A stretch of 64,000 nt of DNA from Gilvimarinus xylanilyticus (GTDB lineage Bacteria; Pseudomonadota; Gammaproteobacteria; Pseudomonadales; Cellvibrionaceae): positions 1,612,001 through 1,676,000 of the forward strand of contig NZ_JAMFTH010000001.1 of assembly GCF_024195295.1 (NCBI RefSeq), written 5' to 3'. This document shows, piece after piece, positions 54,824 through 63,067 of this stretch. The position numbers and the translations under genes were made by a program. The notes beneath the pieces were generated by a model that saw nothing but the letters and a program-made list of their open reading frames with translations, searched no databases and was not told where the DNA came from. Position 1 is the first letter of the stretch; each line of letters opens with the position of its first letter.

Positions 54824-54857
54824 CACTACCGGGGGGTTTAACTTCCCTCCGGCAGTG
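54824..54857. terminator. Imperfect hairpin between convergent AraC and hydrolase genes
   Basis: CACTACCGGGGGG ... TCCCTCCGGCAGTG, imperfect stem around a short loop. Lies between the convergent genes. Weak support. Confidence 0.4.
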
Positions 54858-54871
54858 CAGTTTATAAAGCG

Positions 54872-55873
54872 TTAAAAAATAGTGTTAAGAATTTTCTGGT
54901 AGCGATCAAAAGCCTCAAACTGTGGCATATGCCCGACATCTTCCAGCTCGTGCAAGGTCGCATCGGGAATGCGCTCGGCAGCGGCTTTTCCCAGCTTGTC
55001 GTACTGACCCAGGGTTCGAGTCACGCCCGGCTTTTTCCAGTTTCGCCCCGGGCCTGTGGTATCGCGGGTGCCGATGATTAAATGCACCGGCATACGGAAC
55101 TGGTCAAACTCGTTAATCACCGCACCGGTAAAAATCACATCGTAAGTCTGGGCGTTATTCCAGGCCACCTGCTCCCAGTCGGGGCCGTTTATCCAGCCTT
55201 TGTGAATCGTGGTGAGCGCTTCGTAGTCGTCGCTCCATTTGCCGTCATAGTAGTTCTTTTTTTGGTAGGAAATCACATCGGCGGCGGTTTTTTGCAATTC
55301 GTTTTGGTAGAAAAACTCCGGGTCTTTGTACTCGACGTATTTTAAATAATCTTCCAGCCCCACGGGGTTCACCAAAACCAGTTTTTGCACCTGATCGGCA
55401 TAATTCAGCGCATAGCGACTGGCGAGCATGCCGCCCATGGAATGCCCCATCACTACTAAGTCACCGATGCCCAACTCTTGTACCAGCGCGTTCGTATTCG
55501 CGACCAGCGCCTCGGCGCTAAACTGATAATGCGCAGGCTTAGAGGATTTACCAAAACCAATTTGATCGGGCATTAATACCCCGTAGCCGCGCTTGCGCAG
55601 AACCTCGGCGGTTCCCTGCCAGTAATCGGCAGCAAAGTTTTTACCGTGCATTAGAAGCACCGTAGGCTTGTCCTTTTCGGCGGGTAAATGCATATAAGCC
55701 ATTTCCAGCTCTTGGCGCTGGGAGTTGAAACTAAAGTTATGCACTGGGTAAGGGTAAGGATATTGGCTGAGCCGCGCATCGTATGCAGGCTCTTGCGCTA
55801 CGACGCTAAGAGCCGAGCCGCTAACAGACAATATTAGCAACCACACAGCGGTTAGAAATGCGGTGTTTTTCAT
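54872..55873 (-). CDS. Periplasmic alpha/beta hydrolase
   Basis: 333 residues with a signal peptide (LTAVWLLILSVSGSALSVVA). Nucleophile elbow GHSMGG (Ser near residue 143), oxyanion LLMHGKNFAADYW, catalytic Asp in IIGTRDTTGPG, His in EDVGHMPQFEAF. Substrate unknown; the fold includes esterases, lipases and epoxide-type hydrolases. Confidence 0.87.
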   Translation of the reverse strand: MKNTAFLTAVWLLILSVSGSALSVVAQEPAYDARLSQYPYPYPVHNFSFNSQRQELEMAYMHLPAEKDKPTVLLMHGKNFAADYWQGTAEVLRKRGYGVLMPDQIGFGKSSKPAHYQFSAEALVANTNALVQELGIGDLVVMGHSMGGMLASRYALNYADQVQKLVLVNPVGLEDYLKYVEYKDPEFFYQNELQKTAADVISYQKKNYYDGKWSDDYEALTTIHKGWINGPDWEQVAWNNAQTYDVIFTGAVINEFDQFRMPVHLIIGTRDTTGPGRNWKKPGVTRTLGQYDKLGKAAAERIPDATLHELEDVGHMPQFEAFDRYQKILNTIF

Positions 55874-55997
55874 GTAGGGTCCTATGCTCGGTGGTGTACA
55901 CTTGGCGAACTGTCATCGTCTTTTGCGATGGCGTCACATACAATAACATCTGACAGATCAAACCTTTGTGACTAACCAGATACTTTTACAAAACATA

Positions 55998-56582
55998 ATG
56001 AACAGCGACGGCGGGCTTCCCACCATTGAACTCTCGAGACCCAGGCTGAGGTTACGCCAATGGCAAAGCTCTGATTTCCCCGCGTTTGCACACATGAACC
56101 GCGACCCAGAGGTCATGGCATTTTTTCCATCCGCGTTGACGACCACGGCCAGCGATAATCTGGCGCAAAGATGTCATTTGGACATTGCCAAACGCGGCTG
56201 GGGACTATGGGCCCTAGAGCTTGCCACCAGTGGCGAATTTATCGGTTTTACCGGCTTCAATATTCCCGGCAAAAACTTACCCTTCAGCCCCTGCATTGAA
56301 ATCGCATGGCGTCTGGCTCGCCCCTACTGGCGCCAGGGCTACGCCACCGAGGCGGCACAAGCGGCTTTGGAATTTGGCTTTAATGCTCTGGGCTTTTCTG
56401 AGGTGGTGGCTTTCACGGCGCAGAATAATTTCCGTTCGCGCGCGGTTATGCTGAGGTTAAACATGCAACCCAGTGACCAAAACTTCTTACACCCCGATAT
56501 AGACCCACAACACCCGCTGGCCGAACACGTGCTGTTCAACCTAACCCGTGAGCGCTGGCACGCCACCCATTCTGACGCCTGA
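55998..56582 (+). CDS. GNAT acetyltransferase (RimJ/RimL-like)
   Basis: 194 residues from the ATG at 55998; a GTG at 55968 is an alternative and neither has a clear ribosome site. RLRLRQWQSSDFPAFAHMNRDPEV opening, then GYATEAAQAALEFGF (acetyl-CoA loop) and EVVAFTAQNNFRSRAVMLRLNM. Typical of N-terminal or small-molecule acetylation. No neighbour relation evident. Confidence 0.88.
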   Translation: MNSDGGLPTIELSRPRLRLRQWQSSDFPAFAHMNRDPEVMAFFPSALTTTASDNLAQRCHLDIAKRGWGLWALELATSGEFIGFTGFNIPGKNLPFSPCIEIAWRLARPYWRQGYATEAAQAALEFGFNALGFSEVVAFTAQNNFRSRAVMLRLNMQPSDQNFLHPDIDPQHPLAEHVLFNLTRERWHATHSDA

Positions 56583-56588
56583 TTTAAC

Positions 56589-56625
56589 CTGCATACGTAT
56601 TCAATTTTTCTGCATACGTATGCAG
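56589..56625 (+). promoter_or_regulatory. Tandem operator with central CG, upstream of the amylase
   Basis: CTGCATACGTAT-TCAA at 56589 and the perfect 16-base palindrome CTGCATACGTATGCAG at 56610-56625, 21 bases apart, two helical turns. Palindromes with a central CG are typical of LacI-family regulators. They sit 137 bases before the alpha-amylase start. No LacI gene is in the window. Confidence 0.7.
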
Positions 56626-56761
56626 TTTGGCGGTTAACCGTTTACAGCCTTAGCTTTTGCACCGGCATTTACAAAACCTAACATGCCGGCAGTTCTTTGT
56701 TTTCACGTCCGTGTCATATCTGCCTTCAAGACAATAATCATAATGAATTGGAGAACCTGAG

Positions 56762-58990
56762 ATGAAATTAAAACAGTCTGTAAAAATGCTAAGTTCCGCA
56801 GCCGCCCTTTTGGCCGCTAGTCAAAGCGCCTCGGCAGGCAGCGCCTTTGTGCACTTATTTGAGTGGAGCTGGAACGACATCGCCCAGGAGTGCGAAACCT
56901 TTTTAGGCCCCAAAGGCTTCGATGCTGTGCAGATCTCACCGCCCAGCGAGCATGTGAATATCTCCCAGTGGTGGGCGCGCTATCAGCCTATCACCTACCA
57001 AAACCTGACCAGTCGCAGCGGCACCGAAGCCGAGCTGCAAAGCATGATCAACCGCTGCCACGCCGCAGGGGTAAAAATTTACGCGGATATCGTCGTCAAC
57101 CAAATGGCGAATAACCTCGACGGCGGCAACACCGGCATAGGCGGCACACCCTGGTCGCCGCGAAATTACCCTGAATTTAGCCCGCAAGATTTTCACCCCA
57201 GCTGCGATACCAATTACGGCGATGCCAACTCGGTATGGAGCTGCGAGTTGTACGGCATGCCGGATTTGGACCACAGCCTGCCCTACGTACGCGACACCAT
57301 CGGCGCCTACATTAAGCGTTTAAGCGACATGGGGGTCGACGGCTTTCGCATTGATGCCTCAAAACACATGCCGCCTGCGGACATTCAAGGGTTCTTAAAC
57401 GCCGCCGGTAACCCCTGGGTCTTTTTAGAGGTAATTGGCGCCGCCGGTGAGGCCTCGCAAATTCAACCGCCTAATTACACCTACTTGGGCCCTGTCACCG
57501 AGATGGGCTATGGCACGGCCGTGGCCGGTAACTTTAATGGCCAGATCAAACACCTGCTTAACCTGGGTGAAAGCTGGGGTCTGCTGCCATCCAACGATGC
57601 GCTGGTGTTTATCGATAACCACGACCGCGAGCGCGGCCACGGCGGCAATGGCAATTTAACCTATCACAATGGCGCTAAATACAATCTTGCCAATGTGTTT
57701 ATGCTCGCCTACCCCTACGGCTACCCCAAAGTGATGTCCAGCTACCAGTTTGACCCCAACACCACAGCGGGCACGGATATGGGTCCACCGGCACCCGGCG
57801 GCTGCGATGCCAACGGCTGGGTGTGCCAGCACCGCTGGGGCAACATTGCCAATATGGTGGGCTTTAGAAACTACACCCTTGATGCCTGGAGCCTGGATAA
57901 CGCCGTAACCATCAGCGATAACGCCATCGCCTTTGGGCGCGGCGATAAGGGCTTTGTGATCATCAATAATGAAAGCCAGAGCGTCAGCGAGACACTCTAC
58001 ACCGGCATGCCCCAGGGCAGTTATTGCGATATTCTCGCCGGCGAAGACGAGTGCAGCGGAACCCTTATTCAGGTGGATGCCAGCGGCAATGCCACCTTCA
58101 ATGTGCCCGCCGAATCGGCCTCGGCCATTCACGGCGGTGCCGTACCGGGCGGTAACCAAACCCCGACCGCAAACATTAGCGCCGCGCCCGGCACCGAGGT
58201 TTCGGTGGGCACTCAGGTCACCCTGGACGCTTCTGGCTCCAGCGATCCAGACGGCAGTATTGTCTCTTATCAATGGAGCACCGGTGCGAGCAGCGCCGCC
58301 ATCAGCGTTACACCGCAAAGTGCGGGCAGCACCACCTACACCGTAACGGTAACCGATAACCAGGGCGCCACTGACGACGAGAGCCTTACCATCAGCGCCA
58401 CCGATGGCGGCGCGGCCAGCAATTTTGAACAGCTGTATTTTCGCGGCACCGCCAATAGCTGGGACACCACGGCAATGAGCTTAGTGGCCGATTACACCTG
58501 GCAAACCGAGGTGTATTTTGATGGCCAGGCGAACCAGCGATTTAAATTCGATGTGTTTGGCGACTGGAGCTATAACTTTGGTGACAATGGCGCCGACGGT
58601 ACGCTGGAGCAAACCGGTGGGGATATTTTTACCAACGTGATCGGCCACTACCAAGTCACGGTTAACGACCAGCAGCTGACCTACCAACTGCAACCCTTGG
58701 ACGGGTTTAGCAGTAACTGGAGCGGCGTGTATGTGCGCGGTACCTTCAACAACTGGGGCTGCACCGCTATGACACTGGTGGATGACAATACCTGGGCGGC
58801 CTCGGTTACTCTGGATGGGCAAAGCAACCAGCGCTACAAGTTCGATCGCCACTGCGACTGGAGTGATAACTACGGCGACAACAACGCCGATGGCAGCTTG
58901 GAGACTAACGGTGCGGATATTTTTGATGCCAGTAACGGCGTTAAAACCCTGCAGCTAAATGACAGTGAGCTCACCCATACTAGCTTTTAG
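56762..58990 (+). CDS. Animal-type alpha-amylase (GH13) with PKD and two starch-binding-like modules
   Basis: 742 residues, secreted (MKLKQSVKMLSSAAALLAASQSASA). GH13 catalytic domain begins AFVHLFEWSWNDIAQECE, as in chloride-dependent animal-type amylases. Catalytic residues: Asp198 in DGFRIDASKH, Glu223 in FLEVIG, Asp285 in FIDNHDRERG. A PKD domain follows (about 465-545), then two tandem modules of about 85 residues that share the pattern FRGTxNxW, AMxLVxDxTW, NQRFKFD, NFGDNxADGxLE. They resemble SusE/SusF-like starch-binding modules. Degrades starch or glycogen outside the cell. Behind the double operator. Confidence 0.93.
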   Translation: MKLKQSVKMLSSAAALLAASQSASAGSAFVHLFEWSWNDIAQECETFLGPKGFDAVQISPPSEHVNISQWWARYQPITYQNLTSRSGTEAELQSMINRCHAAGVKIYADIVVNQMANNLDGGNTGIGGTPWSPRNYPEFSPQDFHPSCDTNYGDANSVWSCELYGMPDLDHSLPYVRDTIGAYIKRLSDMGVDGFRIDASKHMPPADIQGFLNAAGNPWVFLEVIGAAGEASQIQPPNYTYLGPVTEMGYGTAVAGNFNGQIKHLLNLGESWGLLPSNDALVFIDNHDRERGHGGNGNLTYHNGAKYNLANVFMLAYPYGYPKVMSSYQFDPNTTAGTDMGPPAPGGCDANGWVCQHRWGNIANMVGFRNYTLDAWSLDNAVTISDNAIAFGRGDKGFVIINNESQSVSETLYTGMPQGSYCDILAGEDECSGTLIQVDASGNATFNVPAESASAIHGGAVPGGNQTPTANISAAPGTEVSVGTQVTLDASGSSDPDGSIVSYQWSTGASSAAISVTPQSAGSTTYTVTVTDNQGATDDESLTISATDGGAASNFEQLYFRGTANSWDTTAMSLVADYTWQTEVYFDGQANQRFKFDVFGDWSYNFGDNGADGTLEQTGGDIFTNVIGHYQVTVNDQQLTYQLQPLDGFSSNWSGVYVRGTFNNWGCTAMTLVDDNTWAASVTLDGQSNQRYKFDRHCDWSDNYGDNNADGSLETNGADIFDASNGVKTLQLNDSELTHTSF

Positions 58991-59005
58991 CTGGCTGCTA
59001 AACTC

Positions 59006-59031
59006 AAAACCGCGCTCAGGCGCGGTTTTTT
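59006..59031 (+). terminator. Terminator of the amylase gene
   Basis: AAAACCGCGC, four bases, GCGCGGTTTTTT: perfect stem and T-run, 16 bases after the stop. Its symmetric A/T flanks could serve the convergent lipoprotein gene too. Confidence 0.88.
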
Positions 59032-59043
59032 CACCATTCCGAT

Positions 59044-59562
59044 TTACTCCACGTCAGCCAATACCGAATTTAACGCCCGATCGAGCTTGCGGTTATCACC
59101 ACTGTAGCGCAGCCCCTGGCGGGCGAACTGGGCCGCCTGAGTCTCATCGCCTGACTGGTAATAGCTTTTTGCGAGCACCAGGTACGCCTCGGCGCTGCGC
59201 CGGTCGATGCGCAGGGCGCGCTCGGCGCTGGCAATGGCGCGCGGGTAGTCGTTTTGTTGATAATAGCCCGCCGCCTGGTTCAGCAGCGAGACCACCGCTG
59301 AGTTGGGGCCACTCGAGCGCGGAGGAGCGGTTTGCGGTTCGGGCTCATCTTGGGGCTGGGTAATCTGCCAGCCGCCATTATCGCCGCTCGGTTCTGTGCT
59401 TTCGCGCCGAGACTCGGGCCGGGTTTCAGGCTCGGTGGTTTGGGAGGGCTGATCCGGCTCGCCCGCGTCACTTACCGGTGCGCCCGGGCCGGTGGTGGCA
59501 CAGCCACCCAGCAGTAACGCAGCCAGTCCCAAAGCGCCGATAATCGTGCGTGTTTCAGTCAT
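59044..59562 (-). CDS. TPR lipoprotein, LpoP-like PBP1b partner
   Basis: 172 residues. Signal and lipobox LGGC (Cys21), a disordered Pro/Glu/Thr-rich linker (about 25-80), then two to three TPR-type helices (VVSLLNQAAGYYQQNDYPRA, AEAYLVLAKSYYQSGDETQAAQFA). It starts three bases after the mrcB stop. In Pseudomonas the TPR lipoprotein LpoP is encoded next to PBP1b and activates it; context and architecture match. No symbol is given because direct evidence is lacking. Confidence 0.8.
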   Translation of the reverse strand: MTETRTIIGALGLAALLLGGCATTGPGAPVSDAGEPDQPSQTTEPETRPESRRESTEPSGDNGGWQITQPQDEPEPQTAPPRSSGPNSAVVSLLNQAAGYYQQNDYPRAIASAERALRIDRRSAEAYLVLAKSYYQSGDETQAAQFARQGLRYSGDNRKLDRALNSVLADVE

Positions 59563-59565
59563 AGG

Positions 59566-61914
59566 TTAGTTCCAGAATCTCTGCCACCAGCCGCGCGAAC
59601 CCTCGTCTTCGCGATTGAGACGACAATCCACCGCATCGGCGGGTAAGTAATCAGTGTGTAGGGGCACCCACATCGCCCCCTCGCAACCCTCGGCGCTGAG
59701 CATACCACTGTCGCGGTCCAGCCAATCGAAGGTCACACTCTCGGGCGGCTGGGTATTGACGCCGCGGGTAGGCAACTGGCTCATTAAATCCGCCCAGACT
59801 TTAAGCGCCCCGCCGCTGCCGGTCAGCGGGGTTTCGCTGTTGTCGTCGCGCCCTACCCAGCTCACCGCCAGGTGCTCGCCGCTAAAGCCGGCAAACCAGC
59901 TGTCGCGCTGGTCATTGGTGGTGCCGGTTTTACCCGCCAGGGGTAAATCGGCGGGAAAGCGGTGATACACCTGCCGGCCGGTGCCCTCGCGCAAAACGGC
60001 CTGCAGGGCGTACTGCAACTCGAACACCCCGGCACTGCTAAAGCGCTGCTGAATTTGCAGCGGATAGCGTTTAAGGGGCTCGCCGGTGGCGGTCAGTACA
60101 TCGCGAATGGCTCGGAGCGGCGTATAGGTGCCCTCGGCGGCCAGGGTGTGGTAAATGCCCGCCACCTCATAGGGCGACATATCAATCGCCCCCAACGTCA
60201 TGGCCGGAACCGGCGGAATATAGCCCTCAAAGCCCGCGCGCTGAATGGTCTGGGCCACCTGACGCAAACCCAGCTGCATGCCCAAACGCGCGGTGCCCTG
60301 GTTATAGGAGTGCACCAGCGACTCAATTAAGGGCACCTGGCCGTGACTTTCGCGGGAATAGTTCTGGGGCTCCCATAGGGTGCCATCATCGCTCTGCACG
60401 GTCACCGGCTCGTCCGATACCGGGGTACCCAAATTGTAATTGGCCGGTTGTTCCAGTGCCGTTAAGTATACGAAAGGCTTAATCAGTGAGCCCACCGGTC
60501 GCTCGGCATCCAGAGCGCGGTTAAAGCCAGCGTAGCGCGGGCTGCGATCACCCACCAGGGCCAGCACCTCGGCCGCCCCTACCGAGGTCACCACCATCGA
60601 GGCCTGCAGGTTATCGACTTTGTAGGCCGATTCCAGATTATCCAGCCGCTTGGCCACGGCCTCTTCGGCCTGGCGCTGCACCATGGGCGATAGGGTGGTA
60701 AAAATCCGCAGCCCCTCGCTGCGCAAGTCTTCTTCTTTGTAGTCGCGGGCCAACTGGCGTTTGACCAAATCCACAAACGCGGGGTAAGTGCTCTGGGAGT
60801 TCTGCCCCGGCTCTACCACCCCCAGGGGCGCGGTCTGAGCACTCTTAAACTGAGGGTCGCTAAGCAGCCCTTCGCGGTGCATCACCGTTAGCACCAAATC
60901 GCGGCGCTTTTTGGCCCGCTCGGGATTGCGCCAGGGGTTGTAAAACGAGGCCCCTTTGACCAACCCCACCAGCAGTGCCACCTGCTGAGCGTTAAGCTCG
61001 GACACCGGCTGGCGGAAATAATACTGCGAGGCCAAAGCGAAACCGTGTATCGCGCGAGCGCCACTCTGGCCCAGATACACCTCGTTAATATAGGTTTCCA
61101 GAATTTCGGATTTACTGTAGTGCAGCTCCAACAGCACCGACATAATCGCTTCCTGGGCTTTGCGGGTCAGGCTGCGCTCGTGTGTGAGGTAAAAGTTTTT
61201 GACCAACTGCTGAGTGAGAGTACTGCCCCCCTGCACCACCTGCCCCGATTGCAGATTAACCCAAGCGGCCCGGACAATGCCGGTGGGCGAGATGCCATAG
61301 TGATCGAGAAAGTTTTTGTCCTCCACCGCCAATAGGGTTTCCCCTAAAAGCGGGGGTAAATCGGACAACTGCACCAACAATCTGTCCTCGGCCTGGGTGG
61401 GGTAAATACCGCCGATCTGCTCGGGCTCTAAGCGCACCAAAGGCAGGGGCTCGTCATTGGTGGTAAGGCTGGCCACCCCCGAGGGGCCCAGCACGACATC
61501 AAAGCGCAAGGCTTTATCGCGGCCGTCCCAAAACTCAAACCCACGGCTGTAAATACGGTAGCGGGTGTAGCTGCCCGCACTGTGGCGACTGAAATACCCC
61601 GGCCGGGTCACCGATTCGACCGGTCGGTAGCCCAGGGCGTTTAGCTCGCGCTCGAGCAAATTGGGGGTTAGCGCCAGACCCTCGTATAGCTCCAGCGGCC
61701 GGGCGTAGACTCGCGCAGGCAGCGACCACTTTTTGCCGTCAAACTTATCGCGCACCACAAAATCCAGGTACACCACCCACAAACCGCCCACAATCAGGCC
61801 CGCCAGTACGGCATAGGTCAAAAGAATTTTAAACAGCGAACGGCCGTGACGTTTTGCGTTGGGCTTTTGTTTGCGGGCGCGGCGGCGCGGGGCTTGCGTA
61901 CGGCGTTTGGTCAT
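59566..61914 (-). CDS. mrcB: Penicillin-binding protein 1B, bifunctional peptidoglycan synthase
   Basis: 782 residues: cytoplasmic basic N-terminus (RRTQAPRRRARKQKP), one transmembrane helix (about 28-50), UB2H domain, glycosyltransferase domain with EDKNFLDHYG (catalytic Glu) and GGSTLTQQLVKN, transpeptidase domain with serine in GSLIKPFVYL, SYNQG, and KTGTTNDQRDSW. Polymerises glycan strands and cross-links peptides. Operon with the TPR lipoprotein. Confidence 0.97.
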   Translation of the reverse strand: MTKRRTQAPRRRARKQKPNAKRHGRSLFKILLTYAVLAGLIVGGLWVVYLDFVVRDKFDGKKWSLPARVYARPLELYEGLALTPNLLERELNALGYRPVESVTRPGYFSRHSAGSYTRYRIYSRGFEFWDGRDKALRFDVVLGPSGVASLTTNDEPLPLVRLEPEQIGGIYPTQAEDRLLVQLSDLPPLLGETLLAVEDKNFLDHYGISPTGIVRAAWVNLQSGQVVQGGSTLTQQLVKNFYLTHERSLTRKAQEAIMSVLLELHYSKSEILETYINEVYLGQSGARAIHGFALASQYYFRQPVSELNAQQVALLVGLVKGASFYNPWRNPERAKKRRDLVLTVMHREGLLSDPQFKSAQTAPLGVVEPGQNSQSTYPAFVDLVKRQLARDYKEEDLRSEGLRIFTTLSPMVQRQAEEAVAKRLDNLESAYKVDNLQASMVVTSVGAAEVLALVGDRSPRYAGFNRALDAERPVGSLIKPFVYLTALEQPANYNLGTPVSDEPVTVQSDDGTLWEPQNYSRESHGQVPLIESLVHSYNQGTARLGMQLGLRQVAQTIQRAGFEGYIPPVPAMTLGAIDMSPYEVAGIYHTLAAEGTYTPLRAIRDVLTATGEPLKRYPLQIQQRFSSAGVFELQYALQAVLREGTGRQVYHRFPADLPLAGKTGTTNDQRDSWFAGFSGEHLAVSWVGRDDNSETPLTGSGGALKVWADLMSQLPTRGVNTQPPESVTFDWLDRDSGMLSAEGCEGAMWVPLHTDYLPADAVDCRLNREDEGSRGWWQRFWN

Positions 61915-62062
61915 TGAATATAGGGCCTAAGTGTCTTTGCCTGGAGCGCGGTTATTTTGCATAATGTGCGCCCGATTACAATCATCGGACAGCGCTAGAC
62001 GGGTAATTATCATCCTGGAAACGTGAACTGTCCGACATCCCCCCTATTTCCAAGAGGCATTT

Positions 62063-63067
62063 ATGACAGAGCAATACCACATTTATGGCATCGGCGCGGC
62101 GCTGGTGGATATGGAAATTACCGTGAGCGACGACGATTTGGCCACCATGGGTGTGGATAAAGGCGTAATGACCCTGGTGGATGCCGAGCGTCAAAGCCAG
62201 CTAATTGCTCACCTGGAAGACCACCTGGTCGCCTCACAGCGCGCCAGCGGGGGCTCGGGCGCCAACACCATTATCGCCGCCGGCTACTTTGGCTGTCGCA
62301 ACTTTTACTCCTGCAAGGTGGCCGACGATGACAATGGCCACTTTTACCTCAAAGACATTGAAGACGCCGGGGTTACCTACCCCAAGCATATTGGCACGGA
62401 CGAGGGGATTACCGGCAAATGTCTGGTTATGATTACCCCCGATGCCGAGCGCACCATGAACACTTATCTGGGCATTAGCGCCAGCGTGTCGGTGAACGAG
62501 CTGGACGAAGCGGCCATTGCCGCCTCCCAGTGGGCATACATTGAAGGCTATTTGGTCAGCTCGGACACCGGCCGCGCCGCCGCGATTAAGTTGAACCAAC
62601 TGGCGCGCCAAAACAATACCAAAATCGCACTCAGCTTGTCGGACCCTGCGATGGTGAAATTTTTTAAAGACGGTTTAACCGAGATGATTGGCGAGGGCGT
62701 AGATTTATTGTTTTGCAATCGCGACGAAGCCCTGGGCTACACCGACACCGACAACCTGGATGACGCCATTGTGGCCCTTAAACCCATTGCCAAAACCCTG
62801 GCCATTACCTGCGGCGCCGAGGGTTCGGTCGTGTTTGACGGCGAACGAGAAATACATATTCCCACCGAAAAGGCTAAAGCTATCGACACCAACGGCGCGG
62901 GCGACATGTACGCCGGAGCCTTTTTATACGCCCTAAGCCAGGGCGAAACCTACGAGCGCGCGGGCCAATTTGCCAATAAAGCAGCCACCTTAGTCGTTAC
63001 CCAGTACGGCCCACGCTTGCGCGCTGAACAACATCGCGAACTAAAGGCGGCGTTTTTTAATGGGTAA
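62063..63067 (+). CDS. PfkB-family adenosine kinase
   Basis: 334 residues. N-terminal GIGAALVDMEITVSDDDL and ASGGSGANTIIAAGYFG, C-terminal PfkB signature DTNGAGDMYAGAFLY with the catalytic Asp. The sequence type is that annotated as adenosine kinase in Pseudomonas- and Vibrio-like genomes, though a related nucleoside or sugar is possible. An inverted repeat TCGGACAG (61985-61992) / CTGTCCGA (62028-62035) lies in its leader. The 3' end overlaps the convergent M48 gene by 11 bases. Confidence 0.88.
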   Translation: MTEQYHIYGIGAALVDMEITVSDDDLATMGVDKGVMTLVDAERQSQLIAHLEDHLVASQRASGGSGANTIIAAGYFGCRNFYSCKVADDDNGHFYLKDIEDAGVTYPKHIGTDEGITGKCLVMITPDAERTMNTYLGISASVSVNELDEAAIAASQWAYIEGYLVSSDTGRAAAIKLNQLARQNNTKIALSLSDPAMVKFFKDGLTEMIGEGVDLLFCNRDEALGYTDTDNLDDAIVALKPIAKTLAITCGAEGSVVFDGEREIHIPTEKAKAIDTNGAGDMYAGAFLYALSQGETYERAGQFANKAATLVVTQYGPRLRAEQHRELKAAFFNG

